Numbered from the stretch's first letter, positions 16,846 to 26,111 are shown. The stretch is 64,000 nucleotides of DNA from Actinopolyspora mortivallis DSM 44261 (GCF_000384035.1 NZ_KB913024.1:1627655-1691654); one strand, 5' to 3'. Program-made: numbers and translations. The notes: generated by a model from the sequence alone, not told the origin.

Positions 16846-16892
16846 CTGATTCGATTCCGAGCGGTCTGATTCGATTCAAGGTGATTGGGTTC
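16846..16892. repeat. Direct repeats upstream of aldolase gene
   Basis: CTGATTCGATTC occurs twice, at 16846-16857 and 16866-16877, exactly 20 bases apart. A degenerate third copy (9 of 12 matches) is at 16881-16892. The array lies 100-150 bases before the aldolase start and may bind an activator or repressor on one helix face. Confidence 0.5.
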
Positions 16893-16993
16893 GGAATCCG
16901 CGGGCCGCATCTGTCACGCTTGACAGTGAATCCGGTCCGGGCGATCGCCGCCCGAGAAGGACGTACAGCCACACTCGAAGGAGAGAACGCACC

Positions 16994-18010
16994 GTGTTCA
17001 GCGACGACATGCGGTTGATCGCGCGAGAGATGGTTGCACCGGGCAAAGGTATTCTCGCCGCCGACGAGAGCACCGGTACGATGGAGAAGCGGCTGCACGC
17101 GGTCGGTCTCGACTCCACCGAGGAAACACGACGTCAGTACCGCGAACTGATCGTCTCCACTCCCGGTCTGGGGGAGGCGATCAGTGGCGTGATCCTGTTC
17201 GACGAGACGGTGCGCCAGGAGTCCTCGGGGGGTGTGCCTCTGCGCAAGGTCGCCGAGGAGAACGGCATCCTGCCGGGGATCAAGGTGGACAAGGGTGCCA
17301 AGCCTCTCGCGGGTAGCGACGGGGAGAAGATCACCGAGGGACTGGACGGGCTGCGTGACCGGCTCACCGAGTACGCCGGCATGGGCATGAAGTTCACCAA
17401 GTGGCGTGCGGTGCTGGACATCGGCAACGGCCACCCCAGCGACTACGCCATCCACGTCAACGCCCACGCGCTCGCCCGCTACGCCGCGTTGTCCCAGGAA
17501 GCGGGACTGGTGCCGATGGTCGAGCCCGAGGTGCTGATGGACGGCGACCACTCCCTGGAGGACGCCGAGACGGCCACGACCCGGACGTTGCGCGAGGTTT
17601 TCGAACAGCTCGCCAAGCAGGGCGTCGAGCTGGAGTCCATGGTGCTCAAACCGAACATGGTGGTGGCGGGCAAGGAGTGCCCCCGGCAGCCGGAGACGGA
17701 GCAGGTCGCCGAGGCGACCGTGCGTACGCTCCGGCGCACCGTTCCCTCGGCGGTACCGGGGATCGCCTTCCTGTCGGGTGGCCAGGGTGACGAGGAGGCC
17801 ACCGTCAACCTCAACGCGATCAACCAGCTCGGACCGCTGCCGTGGCAGGTGACCTTCTCCTTCGGTCGGGGTCTGTTGGCCCCCACCCTGCAGGAGTGGG
17901 TAGGACGTGCCGAGAACGTCGACAGCGCCCAGCGTGTACTGGCGCACCGGGCCAGGCTCAACGGTGCCGCCCGTCAGGGGCGTTACGACGCGGAACTGGA
18001 ACACGTCTGA
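16994..18010 (+). CDS. Class I fructose-bisphosphate aldolase
   Basis: A 338-residue aldolase of the animal/plant-like class I family. The N-terminal GKGILAADESTGTMEKR motif (about residues 18-34) and the Schiff-base region MVLKPNMV with Lys219 are diagnostic, and LSGGQGDEEAT forms the phosphate-binding loop. It cleaves fructose-1,6-bisphosphate to triose phosphates without a metal ion. Actinobacteria usually rely on a class II enzyme, so this may be a second aldolase used under particular carbon sources. GTG at 16994 follows GGAGAG by ten bases. It diverges from the AGE epimerase and is followed by a strong terminator, so it is monocistronic. Confidence 0.95.
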   Translation: MFSDDMRLIAREMVAPGKGILAADESTGTMEKRLHAVGLDSTEETRRQYRELIVSTPGLGEAISGVILFDETVRQESSGGVPLRKVAEENGILPGIKVDKGAKPLAGSDGEKITEGLDGLRDRLTEYAGMGMKFTKWRAVLDIGNGHPSDYAIHVNAHALARYAALSQEAGLVPMVEPEVLMDGDHSLEDAETATTRTLREVFEQLAKQGVELESMVLKPNMVVAGKECPRQPETEQVAEATVRTLRRTVPSAVPGIAFLSGGQGDEEATVNLNAINQLGPLPWQVTFSFGRGLLAPTLQEWVGRAENVDSAQRVLAHRARLNGAARQGRYDAELEHV

Positions 18011-18020
18011 GTCGGAAGTC

Positions 18021-18046
18021 GGCCGCACGGCACCCCCCGTGCGGCC
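18021..18046. terminator. Terminator between aldolase and gabT-like genes
   Basis: Perfect 10-bp arms GGCCGCACGG (18021-18030) and CCGTGCGGCC (18037-18046) flank a six-base loop at a convergent junction. Confidence 0.8.
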
Positions 18047-18153
18047 CCGCCTCCGGGAACAGGCCGAAAGAACCACGCGGCCGTGCCCGTCCGGGACGGT
18101 CGGTTCCCGTGCCCGGTTCGTCGCGCACGACGAACCGGGCGGTCGCTGTCCCC

Positions 18154-19500
18154 TCAGCCCGTCTGCTCGAACAGGGACTGTTCGAGCACGTCGAGTCCCT
18201 CGTCGAACAGGGCGGGGTCAATGACCAACGGCGGCAGCAACCGGAGCACGTTGCCGTGGGTGCCGCAGGTGAGCACCACGACGCCCCGGGCGTGGCAGGC
18301 CCTGGCCACCCGGGAGGTGAGTTCGGGGTCGGGCTCGCCTCCGTCGGGGCGTACGAGTTCCAGAGCCAGCATCGCTCCTCTGCCCCGAGCCTCCAGAACC
18401 CGGTCACTGCGTTGTGACAACGAGCGCAGTCTGCTCAGACCACGGCGTTCGATCTCCCTGGCCGCCCCCGCGAGGTCCCGTTCGCGCATCGCGCGGATGG
18501 CGCCCAACGCCGCGGCGCAGGCAACCGGGTTTCCCCCGTAGGTGCCGCCGAGACCACCGGGGGCGACGGAGTCCATCATCTCGGCGCGGCCGGTGACCCC
18601 GGCCAGGGGCATACCACCGGCGATCCCCTTGGCCGTGGTGATCAGGTCGGGAACCACCCCCTCGTGCTCACAGGCGAACCAGGTTCCGGTCCTGCAGAAC
18701 CCGGTCTGGATCTCGTCGGCGACGAAGACCGCCCCGTTCTCCGCGCACCACCGGGACAGCTCGGGAAGGAATCCGGCGGCGGGTTCGACGAAGCCCCCCT
18801 CTCCCTGGATCGGTTCGATCACCACGGCCGCGACCTCGTCCCCGCCGATCTGTTTCTCGACCCGGTCGAGGACCCGCCGCGCGGCCTCCGGCCCGCTGGT
18901 CGCGTCCCGGGCGGGGTAGGACATCGGCATCCGGTGGATCTCGCTGCTGAAGGGGCCGAAGCCGTGCTTGTAGGGCACCGACTTGGCGGTCATGCCCATG
19001 GTGAGGTTGGTGCGTCCGTGGTAGGCGTGGTCAAAGACCACGACGGCCTGTCGTCCGGTGGCCACCCGGGCGATCTTGACGGCGTTCTCCACCGCCTCCG
19101 CTCCCGAGTTGAACAGTGCCGAGCGCTTCTCGTGCTCGCCAGGGGTGAGGGTGGCCAGTTCCTCGCAGACAGCCAGGTAGTTCTCGTAGGGAGTCACCAT
19201 GAAGCAGGTGTGAGTGAACTCGGCCGCCTGGGTACGGAGAGGTTCCACCACCTCGGGGGCGGCGTTTCCCACACTGGTCACCGCGATTCCCGATCCCAGG
19301 TCGATCAGGGTGTTGCCGTCCACGTCGTGCAGCACCCCCTCGTCGGCGCCCGTGACGTACACGGGCAGGGTGCTTCCCACCCCCGCGGCCACGGTGTCCG
19401 CGCGACGCCGTTGTAGTTCGCGCGACCTCGGTCCGGGAATCTCGGTCCGCAGTACCCGTTTCCGCGTGGTGTCTTCCGTTCCGGTCGCGAACGTGGTCAT
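18154..19500 (-). CDS. gabT: 4-aminobutyrate aminotransferase (class III, PLP-dependent)
   Basis: A 448-residue class III aminotransferase of GabT length. The PLP region shows NSGAEAVENAVKIAR (about residues 130-144), FDHAYHGRTNLTMGMT, EPIQGEGGF, FVADEIQTGFCRTG and the catalytic ITTAKGIAGGMPLAG, where Lys291 should form the internal aldimine. It would convert GABA plus 2-oxoglutarate to succinic semialdehyde and glutamate. The divergent PucR regulator and a downstream aldehyde dehydrogenase make a compact GABA or omega-amino-acid catabolic cluster. The start is ATG 19500. A related omega-amino acid such as 5-aminovalerate is an alternative substrate. Confidence 0.92.
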   Translation of the reverse strand: MTTFATGTEDTTRKRVLRTEIPGPRSRELQRRRADTVAAGVGSTLPVYVTGADEGVLHDVDGNTLIDLGSGIAVTSVGNAAPEVVEPLRTQAAEFTHTCFMVTPYENYLAVCEELATLTPGEHEKRSALFNSGAEAVENAVKIARVATGRQAVVVFDHAYHGRTNLTMGMTAKSVPYKHGFGPFSSEIHRMPMSYPARDATSGPEAARRVLDRVEKQIGGDEVAAVVIEPIQGEGGFVEPAAGFLPELSRWCAENGAVFVADEIQTGFCRTGTWFACEHEGVVPDLITTAKGIAGGMPLAGVTGRAEMMDSVAPGGLGGTYGGNPVACAAALGAIRAMRERDLAGAAREIERRGLSRLRSLSQRSDRVLEARGRGAMLALELVRPDGGEPDPELTSRVARACHARGVVVLTCGTHGNVLRLLPPLVIDPALFDEGLDVLEQSLFEQTG

Positions 19501-19619
19501 GGCCGTCTCCGATCGGTCGTGAGGTGTTCGGGGACAGCTTCCGGGGTATGGCCGTACCGTGCAGTGGACGAAACGGCCAGACGAGGGTTTTTCGATGGAC
19601 TGTTTGGAGCTGTTGCCGA

Positions 19620-21083
19620 GTGCCCTTGACAGTGCGTGACCTGGTCGGTGATCCGGAGTTGGGACTCACCCCCTACGGGGTTCCGGAGGGGACGCAGGGT
19701 CCGATCTCGTGGGTGCACACCAGCGAGCTGGCCGATCCCACTCCTTTTCTGGAGGGCGGGGAGCTGCTGCTGACCACGGGGCTGATGCTGGGCGGAGCCG
19801 CGTGGGAGGAGTACGTGGAGCGGCTCGTCGGGGCAGGGGTGGCGGGGCTCGGGTTCGGTGTGGACGTCAGTCACACCGGGATGCCACCGGAGTTGGTCGA
19901 GGCAGCTTCCCGCCGGGGACTGCCGCTGCTCGCGGTACCACGTCGAACCCCGTTCATCGCGATCAGCAAGGCGGTCTCCCGGGCGTTGGCCGCCGACGAG
20001 TACGAGGACCTGCGGCGAACGAGCCGGGCGCAGCACGAACTGGCCGGTGCCGCGGCCGGCAGGAGAGGTCTCTCCGGTGTGGTGCACAAACTGGCCTCCC
20101 TGCTCGACGGGTGGGTACTGCTGCTGGACGAGGCGGGCACCGTGCTGCACTCGGCCCCCGATGGGGCGGGCATCTCCGTTCGTGAGCTGGAGCCCTGGCT
20201 GCGCAGACTGCGCCGGGGACGGGGCCGGGGAGCGCTCGTGCTCGAACTGGCCGAGCAGTGGATCGGCATCCAGGAACTGGGAACCCGCGGCGGCGCAACG
20301 CTGGTCGTGGGACGGGACAGCCCCTTCGGCACCACGGATCACCATGTGATCAACTCCACGGCCTCGTTGGTGACGCTCGCCCTGCGGCAGGCGGAGACGT
20401 TGTGGAGTGCGCGGGGGAGACTGCACACGGCCTTCCTGCGGACGCTGTTGTCCGGCGCGCCCGCCTGGGCGGCGTTGGACGACCTGGGGGCGGAGTTCCC
20501 GGCGTGGCCGGTACGGGTGCTGGTGCTGCACGGTTCCCAACCGGCGGAGGAGTCGCTGCGGCTGCTTGAGGCGGAGTCGGACGGGGAGGAGGTGTACGCC
20601 GCCGAGTACGAGGGGGACGTCGTGGCGCTGGCCCCGGCTTCCGCGAACCTTCCCGGCCGTCTCGGAAAACGACGGGACGTGCGGATCGGTGTCTCGGAGC
20701 CGTGCGGACAGGACGGGCTTCCCACCGCCCTGCGACAGGCCCGACAGGCCGTGGCCGCCGCCTCGGACGGCGGGGGCGCGGTGTGGTTCACCGAACTGGC
20801 CGGACGGGGGCTGTTGGAGCTGCTTCCCGCCGAACGCGCCGTGGGGTTCGCCGAGTCCCTGTTGTGGCCGCTGCGGGGACGGGACGAGTTGCTGGTCTCC
20901 CTGCGTGGTTGGCTGGCCCATAACGGGCAGTGGGATCCCGCTGCCAAACGGCTGGGACTGCATCGGCACACCCTCCGCAACCGGATCCGCAGGGTCGAGT
21001 CACTACTCGGACGGGATCTGGACCAGGCCGGGGTGCGCGCGGAACTGTGGCTGGCGTTGCAGCTGCTGGACGACGCGGGGTGA
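19620..21083 (+). CDS. PucR family transcriptional regulator
   Basis: A 487-residue regulator. The N-terminal PucR-type domain spans about residues 3-125 (LTVRDLVGDPELGL ... GGELLLTTGLML). A central GGDEF-like/variable region follows, and the C-terminal HTH_30 motif lies at about residues 430-480 (WLAHNGQWDPAAKRLGLHRHTLRNRIRRVE). In actinobacteria such regulators often control adjacent amine or GABA catabolic genes, which fits gabT on one side and an aldehyde dehydrogenase on the other. GTG at 19620 is used because the PucR domain starts at once; a GGAG lies ten bases upstream. The frame is open further upstream, but that stretch overlaps the divergent promoter. Confidence 0.9.
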   Translation: MPLTVRDLVGDPELGLTPYGVPEGTQGPISWVHTSELADPTPFLEGGELLLTTGLMLGGAAWEEYVERLVGAGVAGLGFGVDVSHTGMPPELVEAASRRGLPLLAVPRRTPFIAISKAVSRALAADEYEDLRRTSRAQHELAGAAAGRRGLSGVVHKLASLLDGWVLLLDEAGTVLHSAPDGAGISVRELEPWLRRLRRGRGRGALVLELAEQWIGIQELGTRGGATLVVGRDSPFGTTDHHVINSTASLVTLALRQAETLWSARGRLHTAFLRTLLSGAPAWAALDDLGAEFPAWPVRVLVLHGSQPAEESLRLLEAESDGEEVYAAEYEGDVVALAPASANLPGRLGKRRDVRIGVSEPCGQDGLPTALRQARQAVAAASDGGGAVWFTELAGRGLLELLPAERAVGFAESLLWPLRGRDELLVSLRGWLAHNGQWDPAAKRLGLHRHTLRNRIRRVESLLGRDLDQAGVRAELWLALQLLDDAG

Positions 21084-21267
21084 GGGAGGGGCGCGTCGGT
21101 ACGTTTCGTTCCGACGGCGAGACCTCCCGCGCCGGGTGGTGCCCGTCGTGCTTCGGAGAGCACAGCGTGCCGTTCTGGCGAGTTCCTCCTCCGTTCTTGG
21201 ACGAACCGGCGATGTCCGGGGTGAGCGCGGCCGCCGTAGCGTCGGGACGACCGAGACGAGGAGGACC

Positions 21268-22695
21268 ATGCACACCGGATACTGGGTGGCAGGCACGTAC
21301 AGGACAGGCGAGGAGTCCTTCGCGGTGACCAGCCCGTGGGACGGCGCCACGGCGGGTACGGCGTACTGGGCCACCGAGGACGACGTCGAACGGGCGGTGG
21401 CCGCCGCTCATGTCGGTGCTCGGCGGACGGCGACCCTGCCCGCACACTCCAGAGCCGATGCGCTCGACCACGTACGTTCCCTGCTGCGGCAACGTTCCGA
21501 GGAGTTCGCCGAGCTGATCACCGCGGAGAGCGGAAAACCGCTCTTCTGGTCCCGTGCCGAGGTGAACCGGGCGGTGTCGACCTTCGGATGGGCCGCGGAG
21601 GAGGCACGACGTTGGTCCGGGCGGATGCAGCGTCTGGACACCGAACCGGGAACGGAGGGCAGGCTGGCCCTGGTGCGCGGGGTTCCCCGCGGGCCGGTGC
21701 TCGGCATCTCCCCGTTCAACTTCCCGCTGAACCTGGCGGTGCACAAACTGGCCCCCGCCCTGGCCGTGGGAGCTCCCATCGTGCTCAAACCGGCTCCGAA
21801 GACGCCGTTGACCGTCCTGCGACTGGGCGAGCTGCTGGCCGAGACCGAACTCCCCGCGGGAGCGTGGTCGCTGGTGCCCGTGGCTGACACCAAGGCCGCC
21901 GAACTCGTGGCCGACCCGCGTCTTCCCGTGGTGTCCTTCACCGGTTCGGGGCCCGTGGGGTGGGGGATCAGGGACTCCGCGCCGCGGAAACACGTCACCC
22001 TCGAACTCGGGGGGAACGCGGCCGTGTACGTGCACCGGGACTGGACGGACACGGACTACGCGGCCGAGCGGATCGCCACGTTCGCGATGTACCAGGCGGG
22101 GCAGTCGTGCGTGTCGGTGCAGCGCGTGTTCGTCCACCGCGAGCTGTACGAGGACGTGTTGCCCAGGCTGGTCAAGGCCGTGGAGTCCCAGGGATCCGGA
22201 GATCCCCGCGCGGAGGACACCAGGGTGGGGCCGCTGATCGACCGGGAGGCCGCCGAGAGGGTGCAGCACTGGGTGGACGAGGCCGTTCGCGCGGGGGCAC
22301 GGGTGCTCACCGGCGGGGTGCGGCACGGCTCGACCTACGAACCCACGGTGCTCACCGGAGTCCCTCCGCAGGAGAAGGTCGTCGCCGAGGAGGTGTTCGG
22401 CCCGGTGATGGTGGTCGAACCCGTGGAGTCGGAGCGGGAGGCCTTCGAGCGGATCAACGACTCCCGCTACGGCCTGCAGGCCGGGATCTTCACCCGGGAC
22501 GTGGGGCTGGCGTTCCGGGCGTCCTCCGAACTGGAGGTGGGAGGCGTGATCGTCGGTGACGTGCCGAGTTTCCGGGCCGACCAGATGCCCTACGGGGGAG
22601 TGAAGGAGTCCGGGGTCGGTCGGGAGGGGGTCCGCGCGGCCATGACCGACCTGACCGAGGAGAGGGTGACCGTGCTCACCGGGGTCCTCCCCTGA
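21268..22695 (+). CDS. NAD(P)-dependent aldehyde dehydrogenase, probably succinic-semialdehyde type
   Basis: A 475-residue aldehyde dehydrogenase. The Rossmann region includes GISPFNFPLNLAVHKLAPALA (about residues 149-169) and FTGSGPVGW. The general-base glutamate is Glu246 in TLELGGNA, and the nucleophile Cys281 lies in YQAGQSCVSVQ. The ATG at 21268 follows GAGGAGGACC. It lies 184 bases downstream of the PucR gene and near gabT, so it most likely oxidises succinic semialdehyde to succinate. Its N-terminal half is more like general aldehyde/phenylacetaldehyde dehydrogenases than E. coli GabD, so another aldehyde product is possible. Confidence 0.9.
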   Translation: MHTGYWVAGTYRTGEESFAVTSPWDGATAGTAYWATEDDVERAVAAAHVGARRTATLPAHSRADALDHVRSLLRQRSEEFAELITAESGKPLFWSRAEVNRAVSTFGWAAEEARRWSGRMQRLDTEPGTEGRLALVRGVPRGPVLGISPFNFPLNLAVHKLAPALAVGAPIVLKPAPKTPLTVLRLGELLAETELPAGAWSLVPVADTKAAELVADPRLPVVSFTGSGPVGWGIRDSAPRKHVTLELGGNAAVYVHRDWTDTDYAAERIATFAMYQAGQSCVSVQRVFVHRELYEDVLPRLVKAVESQGSGDPRAEDTRVGPLIDREAAERVQHWVDEAVRAGARVLTGGVRHGSTYEPTVLTGVPPQEKVVAEEVFGPVMVVEPVESEREAFERINDSRYGLQAGIFTRDVGLAFRASSELEVGGVIVGDVPSFRADQMPYGGVKESGVGREGVRAAMTDLTEERVTVLTGVLP

Positions 22696-22729
22696 GGATT
22701 CCACCGCCGACTCTCGTTCCCCCGGGGGA

Positions 22730-23674
22730 TCACGCGGGGCCGGTTCCCTCGTCCCGCCCGGACTCGCGGGGGAACAGCGAGTCGGTGGGCAGGAAGTCCT
22801 GGTGATGGTCGACCTGCAACGTGGTGTGGCGGATGCCGTGGCGTTCGAGCAGCAGTCGCTCGACCTCGGTTCTGCGCTCGTGGCAGTCCCGTTCCTCCGC
22901 CACGAGGACATGGGCCGACAGGGCGGGAAATCCCGAGGTCACTTCCCAGACGTGCAGCTCGTGTACGTCGACCACTCCGTCGACTTCCCGGATCTCCCCC
23001 TCCAGGGACTCGGGGTCGATCCCCTTCGGAGCGGCTTCCAGGAAGACGCGGGCCGAGTCCCGGACGAGACCGTAACCGGCGCGGGCCATGAGCGCCGCTA
23101 TGAGCAACGCGGCGACCGCGTCCGCCCTGGTCCACCCGGTGAGCATGACGAGGAGACCGGCCACGGCCGTGGCGACGAACGCGTAGAGGTCGTTGAGGAT
23201 GTGTTGGAAGGCCCCCTCGACGTTGAGGCTGCGCCGGTTCCCCCTGCTGATCAGCCAGGTCGCCACCAGGTTGACCACGATCCCGACCAGTGCCGTGACC
23301 AGAACCGGGGTCCCGGCCACGTGGGGTGGTTCGAACAGTCGCCGGACGCCCTCGACGACGAAGTAGACGACCAGCACGAACAGTGTTATGCCGTTGATCT
23401 GGGCCGACAGTATTTCGGCTCTTTTGAGGCCGAAGGTGTAGGCCCCCTTCGCCGGTCTGCGGGCGAGTCCGGAGGCCAGCAGAGCCAGGGCCAGGGCTCC
23501 GGCGTCGGTGAGCATGTGGGCCGCGTCGGAGAGCAGCGCGAGGGAGGAGGCGTAGATCCCGACGGCGACCTCGGCGAGCATGAACAGCGCTATCACGGCC
23601 AGCGCCGCCCCCAGGTGGCGTCGGTCGGTGTCCCGGTCGGCGGTGTGGGGGTGACCGTGTCCCTGTTCGGCCAT
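22730..23674 (-). CDS. Cation diffusion facilitator (CDF) metal exporter
   Basis: A 314-residue CDF protein: histidine-rich start (GHGHPH), six membrane helices, and a C-terminal metal-sensing domain ending with a His-rich tail (VDHHQDF). The metal site of helix 2 is SDAAHMLTDAGAL (about residues 48-60), of the HxxxD form, and helix 5 carries HILNDLYAF, HxxxD again. This four-ligand pattern is that of zinc transporters such as ZitB/CzcD, which exchange Zn2+ for protons. The ATG at 23674 follows GAGGTGCGCGC. It converges with the aldehyde dehydrogenase and diverges from the MFS exporter; no metal-responsive regulator is adjacent. Confidence 0.93.
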   Translation of the reverse strand: MAEQGHGHPHTADRDTDRRHLGAALAVIALFMLAEVAVGIYASSLALLSDAAHMLTDAGALALALLASGLARRPAKGAYTFGLKRAEILSAQINGITLFVLVVYFVVEGVRRLFEPPHVAGTPVLVTALVGIVVNLVATWLISRGNRRSLNVEGAFQHILNDLYAFVATAVAGLLVMLTGWTRADAVAALLIAALMARAGYGLVRDSARVFLEAAPKGIDPESLEGEIREVDGVVDVHELHVWEVTSGFPALSAHVLVAEERDCHERRTEVERLLLERHGIRHTTLQVDHHQDFLPTDSLFPRESGRDEGTGPA

Positions 23675-23875
23675 GCGCGCACCTCGCCCCCGTCGTCCCG
23701 GATCTTCCATCCGCGCGACGGGAGATTCTATCGTTCGTGGCCGTGCACCGCAGGGAGCGCGAGGTGACGTCGGGAAAACGGGTGGGACGGGTGCGCGACG
23801 GGAATAAAACGTTCCTCGCATTCGCTGCCGAAGATGGCACTCCTGTCATTTCGTGTTCCCGTCCGGAAGGTCGTG

Positions 23876-25123
23876 ATGGAAAAACTCGCAGAGCACAGCA
23901 CGTCCACCTCGACCAGTGCGCGAGCCTCCGAGCCCACAGGCTGGGCCAGAGCCCGGATCATCCTCGTACTGGGGGCGTTGGTGGCCCTGGTCCCGCTGAC
24001 CATCGACATGTACCTGCCCGCCCTACCGGCCATCGGGGACAGCCTGAACGCGGGTTCCTCGGCCACCCAACTGACCCTGACCGGGACGCTGTTGGGACTC
24101 GGTCTCGGCCAACTCGCGATCGGCCCCTTCTCCGACGCGGCGGGGAGGCGGCTCCCGTTGATCCTGGGAATCTCCCTGCACGTCGTCGCCTCGCTGTTGT
24201 GCCTGGTGGCACCGAACATCGTGCTCCTCGGGCTCCTGCGCGTACTCCAGGGAGTGGGCGGTGCCTCGGCCATGGTGGTGGCCCTGGCCTCGGTCAGCGA
24301 CCTGTTCACCGGTCGCACCGCCGCGACCACCCTGTCCAGACTGATGCTGGTCAACGGTGCCGCGCCGATCCTCGCCCCGACCCTGGGCGGCATCATCCTG
24401 CTACGGCTGTCCTGGCGCGGGGTGTTCGCCGTGCTGGCCGCCCTCGGGGCGGTACTGCTGGTGCTGGCCGTGCTCGCGTTGCGGGAGAGCCTGCCGCCGG
24501 AACGGCGTCACCGGGGAGGGATGCGACCCGTACTGGGTTCCTACCGCCGTCTGCTGACCGACGGTCAGTTCATGGTGATGATCCTGGTGGCCGCGCTGGG
24601 AATGTCCGCCCTGTTCTCCTACATCTCGGGCGCCTCCTTCGTGCTGCAGGAGCAGTTCGGGTTGAACCAGCAACAGTTCGGGCTGGTGTTCGGGCTCGGA
24701 GCGCTGACGATCATCGCGGCCACCCAGTTCAACGTGGTGCTGCTGCGCAGGCTCGCTCCGCGTCAGATCGTGTTCGGCGCCCTGGCGACGGCGACGGTGG
24801 CCGGAGCCGTGCTCACCACGGTCTCCGTACTCGGGCTCGGAGGACTGGTCGGTTTCTTCGTCCCGTTGCTGTTCATGCTCGGAGCCGTCGGTTTCGTACT
24901 GCCGAACGCCCCGGCGCTGGCGCTGGAACGACACGGCGACTCCGGAGGCACCGCCGCCGCGCTGTTGGGGGCGGTCCAGTTCGGTCTCGGTGCCTTCATG
25001 GCACCGATCGTCGGGGTGCTCGGCAACGACGGTCCCGCCATGGCCATGACCATGACCGGGGGAGTGCTGATCGCCCTGGTGGCGCTGAGCGTGGTGACGG
25101 GAAGGAAACCCGCGCGCGGTTGA
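23876..25123 (+). CDS. Bcr/CflA-type MFS multidrug exporter
   Basis: A 415-residue twelve-helix MFS protein. The segment LVPLTIDMYLPALPAIGDSL at about residues 40-60 is the Bcr/CflA signature, and the cytoplasmic loop GPFSDAAGRRLPL matches motif A of drug:H+ antiporters. Likely substrates are hydrophobic drugs or sulfonamides/chloramphenicol-like compounds; none can be named. ATG at 23876 is preferred because GGAAGG precedes it; an in-frame ATG at 23834 would add 14 residues. It converges with a DUF3040 gene at a stem-loop and has no regulator of its own nearby. Confidence 0.9.
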   Translation: MEKLAEHSTSTSTSARASEPTGWARARIILVLGALVALVPLTIDMYLPALPAIGDSLNAGSSATQLTLTGTLLGLGLGQLAIGPFSDAAGRRLPLILGISLHVVASLLCLVAPNIVLLGLLRVLQGVGGASAMVVALASVSDLFTGRTAATTLSRLMLVNGAAPILAPTLGGIILLRLSWRGVFAVLAALGAVLLVLAVLALRESLPPERRHRGGMRPVLGSYRRLLTDGQFMVMILVAALGMSALFSYISGASFVLQEQFGLNQQQFGLVFGLGALTIIAATQFNVVLLRRLAPRQIVFGALATATVAGAVLTTVSVLGLGGLVGFFVPLLFMLGAVGFVLPNAPALALERHGDSGGTAAALLGAVQFGLGAFMAPIVGVLGNDGPAMAMTMTGGVLIALVALSVVTGRKPARG

Positions 25124-25161
25124 CCACGCTCGGCCCCCTCCCGGCAACTCGTCGGGGAGTT

Positions 25162-25181
25162 CGGGTGGTCCGTCCCACCCG
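25162..25181. terminator. Terminator between MFS and DUF3040 genes
   Basis: CGGGTGG (25162-25168) and CCACCCG (25175-25181) form a hairpin with a six-base loop at a convergent junction. Confidence 0.6.
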
Positions 25182-25190
25182 AGTGGGCGA

Positions 25191-25457
25191 TTACACGGCG
25201 TACACGCGCCAGTCGTGCAGTGCGATCAGCGCGGTCGCCAGGGCCACGCCGAGGAAGAATCCGCCTCCCTCGCCGAGCAGCAGACACAACGCGGCACACG
25301 TGTAGGTGAACACGACCAGTGCCGTTCTGGGTCTCAGCGCTCCACGGAACGAGGGGTGTGAGGCCCGCCCGTTCATGCGTTCGGCGAGGCCGGGGTCGTC
25401 GCCGGTCAGGTGTCGTTCGATCTCGTCGAGGCGGCGCCGTTCGTCCCGGTCGAGCAT
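25191..25457 (-). CDS. DUF3040 membrane protein
   Basis: An 88-residue protein of the actinobacterial DUF3040 family: a charged N-terminus MLDRDERRRLDEIERHL with the typical LxxIExxL pattern, followed by a D-P-GLAERM stretch and two membrane helices at about residues 45-62 and 64-80. Function is unknown in the family; the N-terminal helix probably faces the cytoplasm. The ATG at 25457 is followed directly by the conserved start. A second DUF3040 gene occurs at 33618 in the same stress-gene region. Confidence 0.85.
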   Translation of the reverse strand: MLDRDERRRLDEIERHLTGDDPGLAERMNGRASHPSFRGALRPRTALVVFTYTCAALCLLLGEGGGFFLGVALATALIALHDWRVYAV

Positions 25458-25793
25458 GTCCACCTCCCGTGGTCGAACCGGTCGGCTCCAGACTCGCGCG
25501 GGCGGAGCCGGCGGGAAAGGGGGGAACCTACCCGAATCTGATATGTGACCGCTTTTGGTCTCCCTCCGCACCCGCCGGCGAGGGTGGACTCCTTGCACCG
25601 CGGGTGTGACCGCGCTCACCATGGTGTTGTGTGCTTCGTTCCGCGTGATGCGCTCGTCCAACCGGGAGAGGGCGGAACGAATCCTGTTGAAGGGCCGAGC
25701 GGAACCGTTTTCGCGGGACGGGGAGGAGGCGGACACCGACGCCGTCCCCGGACAGGTCAGGCGAAGGTGACGCGGTGACATCGGGAGGGCATC
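25458..25793. other. Intergenic region between DUF3040 and DUF1876 genes
   Basis: These 336 bases should hold two divergent promoters. Short open frames exist but none has a convincing ribosome-binding site or composition. No clear DosR-type palindrome was seen. Confidence 0.35.
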
Positions 25794-26063
25794 ATGATCG
25801 CGACCGAGGAATGGTCGGTGACGATCCACATCGACGAACGCGAGGACCGCACCCACGCCGAGGCCCGGTTGAGACGGCGGGGTGGGGAGGAGATTCGCGG
25901 TAACGGGCTGGCGCGCAGAAACCCGCACGACGTCAACGTCCCCGAGATAGGTGCGGAGTTGGCCGCGGCCCGGGCGTTGTCACAGCTGTCGCACCAGCTG
26001 TTGGACGTCTCCATCGCCGACGTCGAGCGTTCGACGGGGCAACCGGCGCATTTCCACAGCTGA
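25794..26063 (+). CDS. DUF1876 protein (Rv1738/Rv2632c family)
   Basis: An 89-residue small protein with the family pattern: WSVTIHIDEREDRTHAEARLR (about residues 7-27), a G-NGLARRNPHDVNVPEIGAELAAARAL core, and a C-terminal helix with HQLLDVSIADVE. Mycobacterial relatives Rv1738 and Rv2632c belong to the hypoxia/dormancy response; Rv1738 resembles ribosome hibernation factors in fold. The ATG at 25794 follows GGGAGG. It is adjacent to universal stress protein genes, which is the usual company for this family in actinobacteria. Its molecular role here is inferred only. Confidence 0.85.
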   Translation: MIATEEWSVTIHIDEREDRTHAEARLRRRGGEEIRGNGLARRNPHDVNVPEIGAELAAARALSQLSHQLLDVSIADVERSTGQPAHFHS

Positions 26064-26111
26064 GCGCGCATCCGTTCCGGCGGCGGGGTCTCGGAGCGTC
26101 CGACTGCCGCT

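Larger units (their letters stand above)
16545..16993. other. Divergent promoter region with repeats
   Basis: These 449 bases separate the divergent epimerase and aldolase genes. They hold the DasR-like element at 16721-16736 and the direct repeats at 16846-16892. No gene was recognised. Confidence 0.45.

Noticed and set aside
16887-16905. GGGTTCGGAATCCGC resembling a tRNA T-arm
   Set aside because: No anticodon arm, D-arm or acceptor stem can be formed around it.
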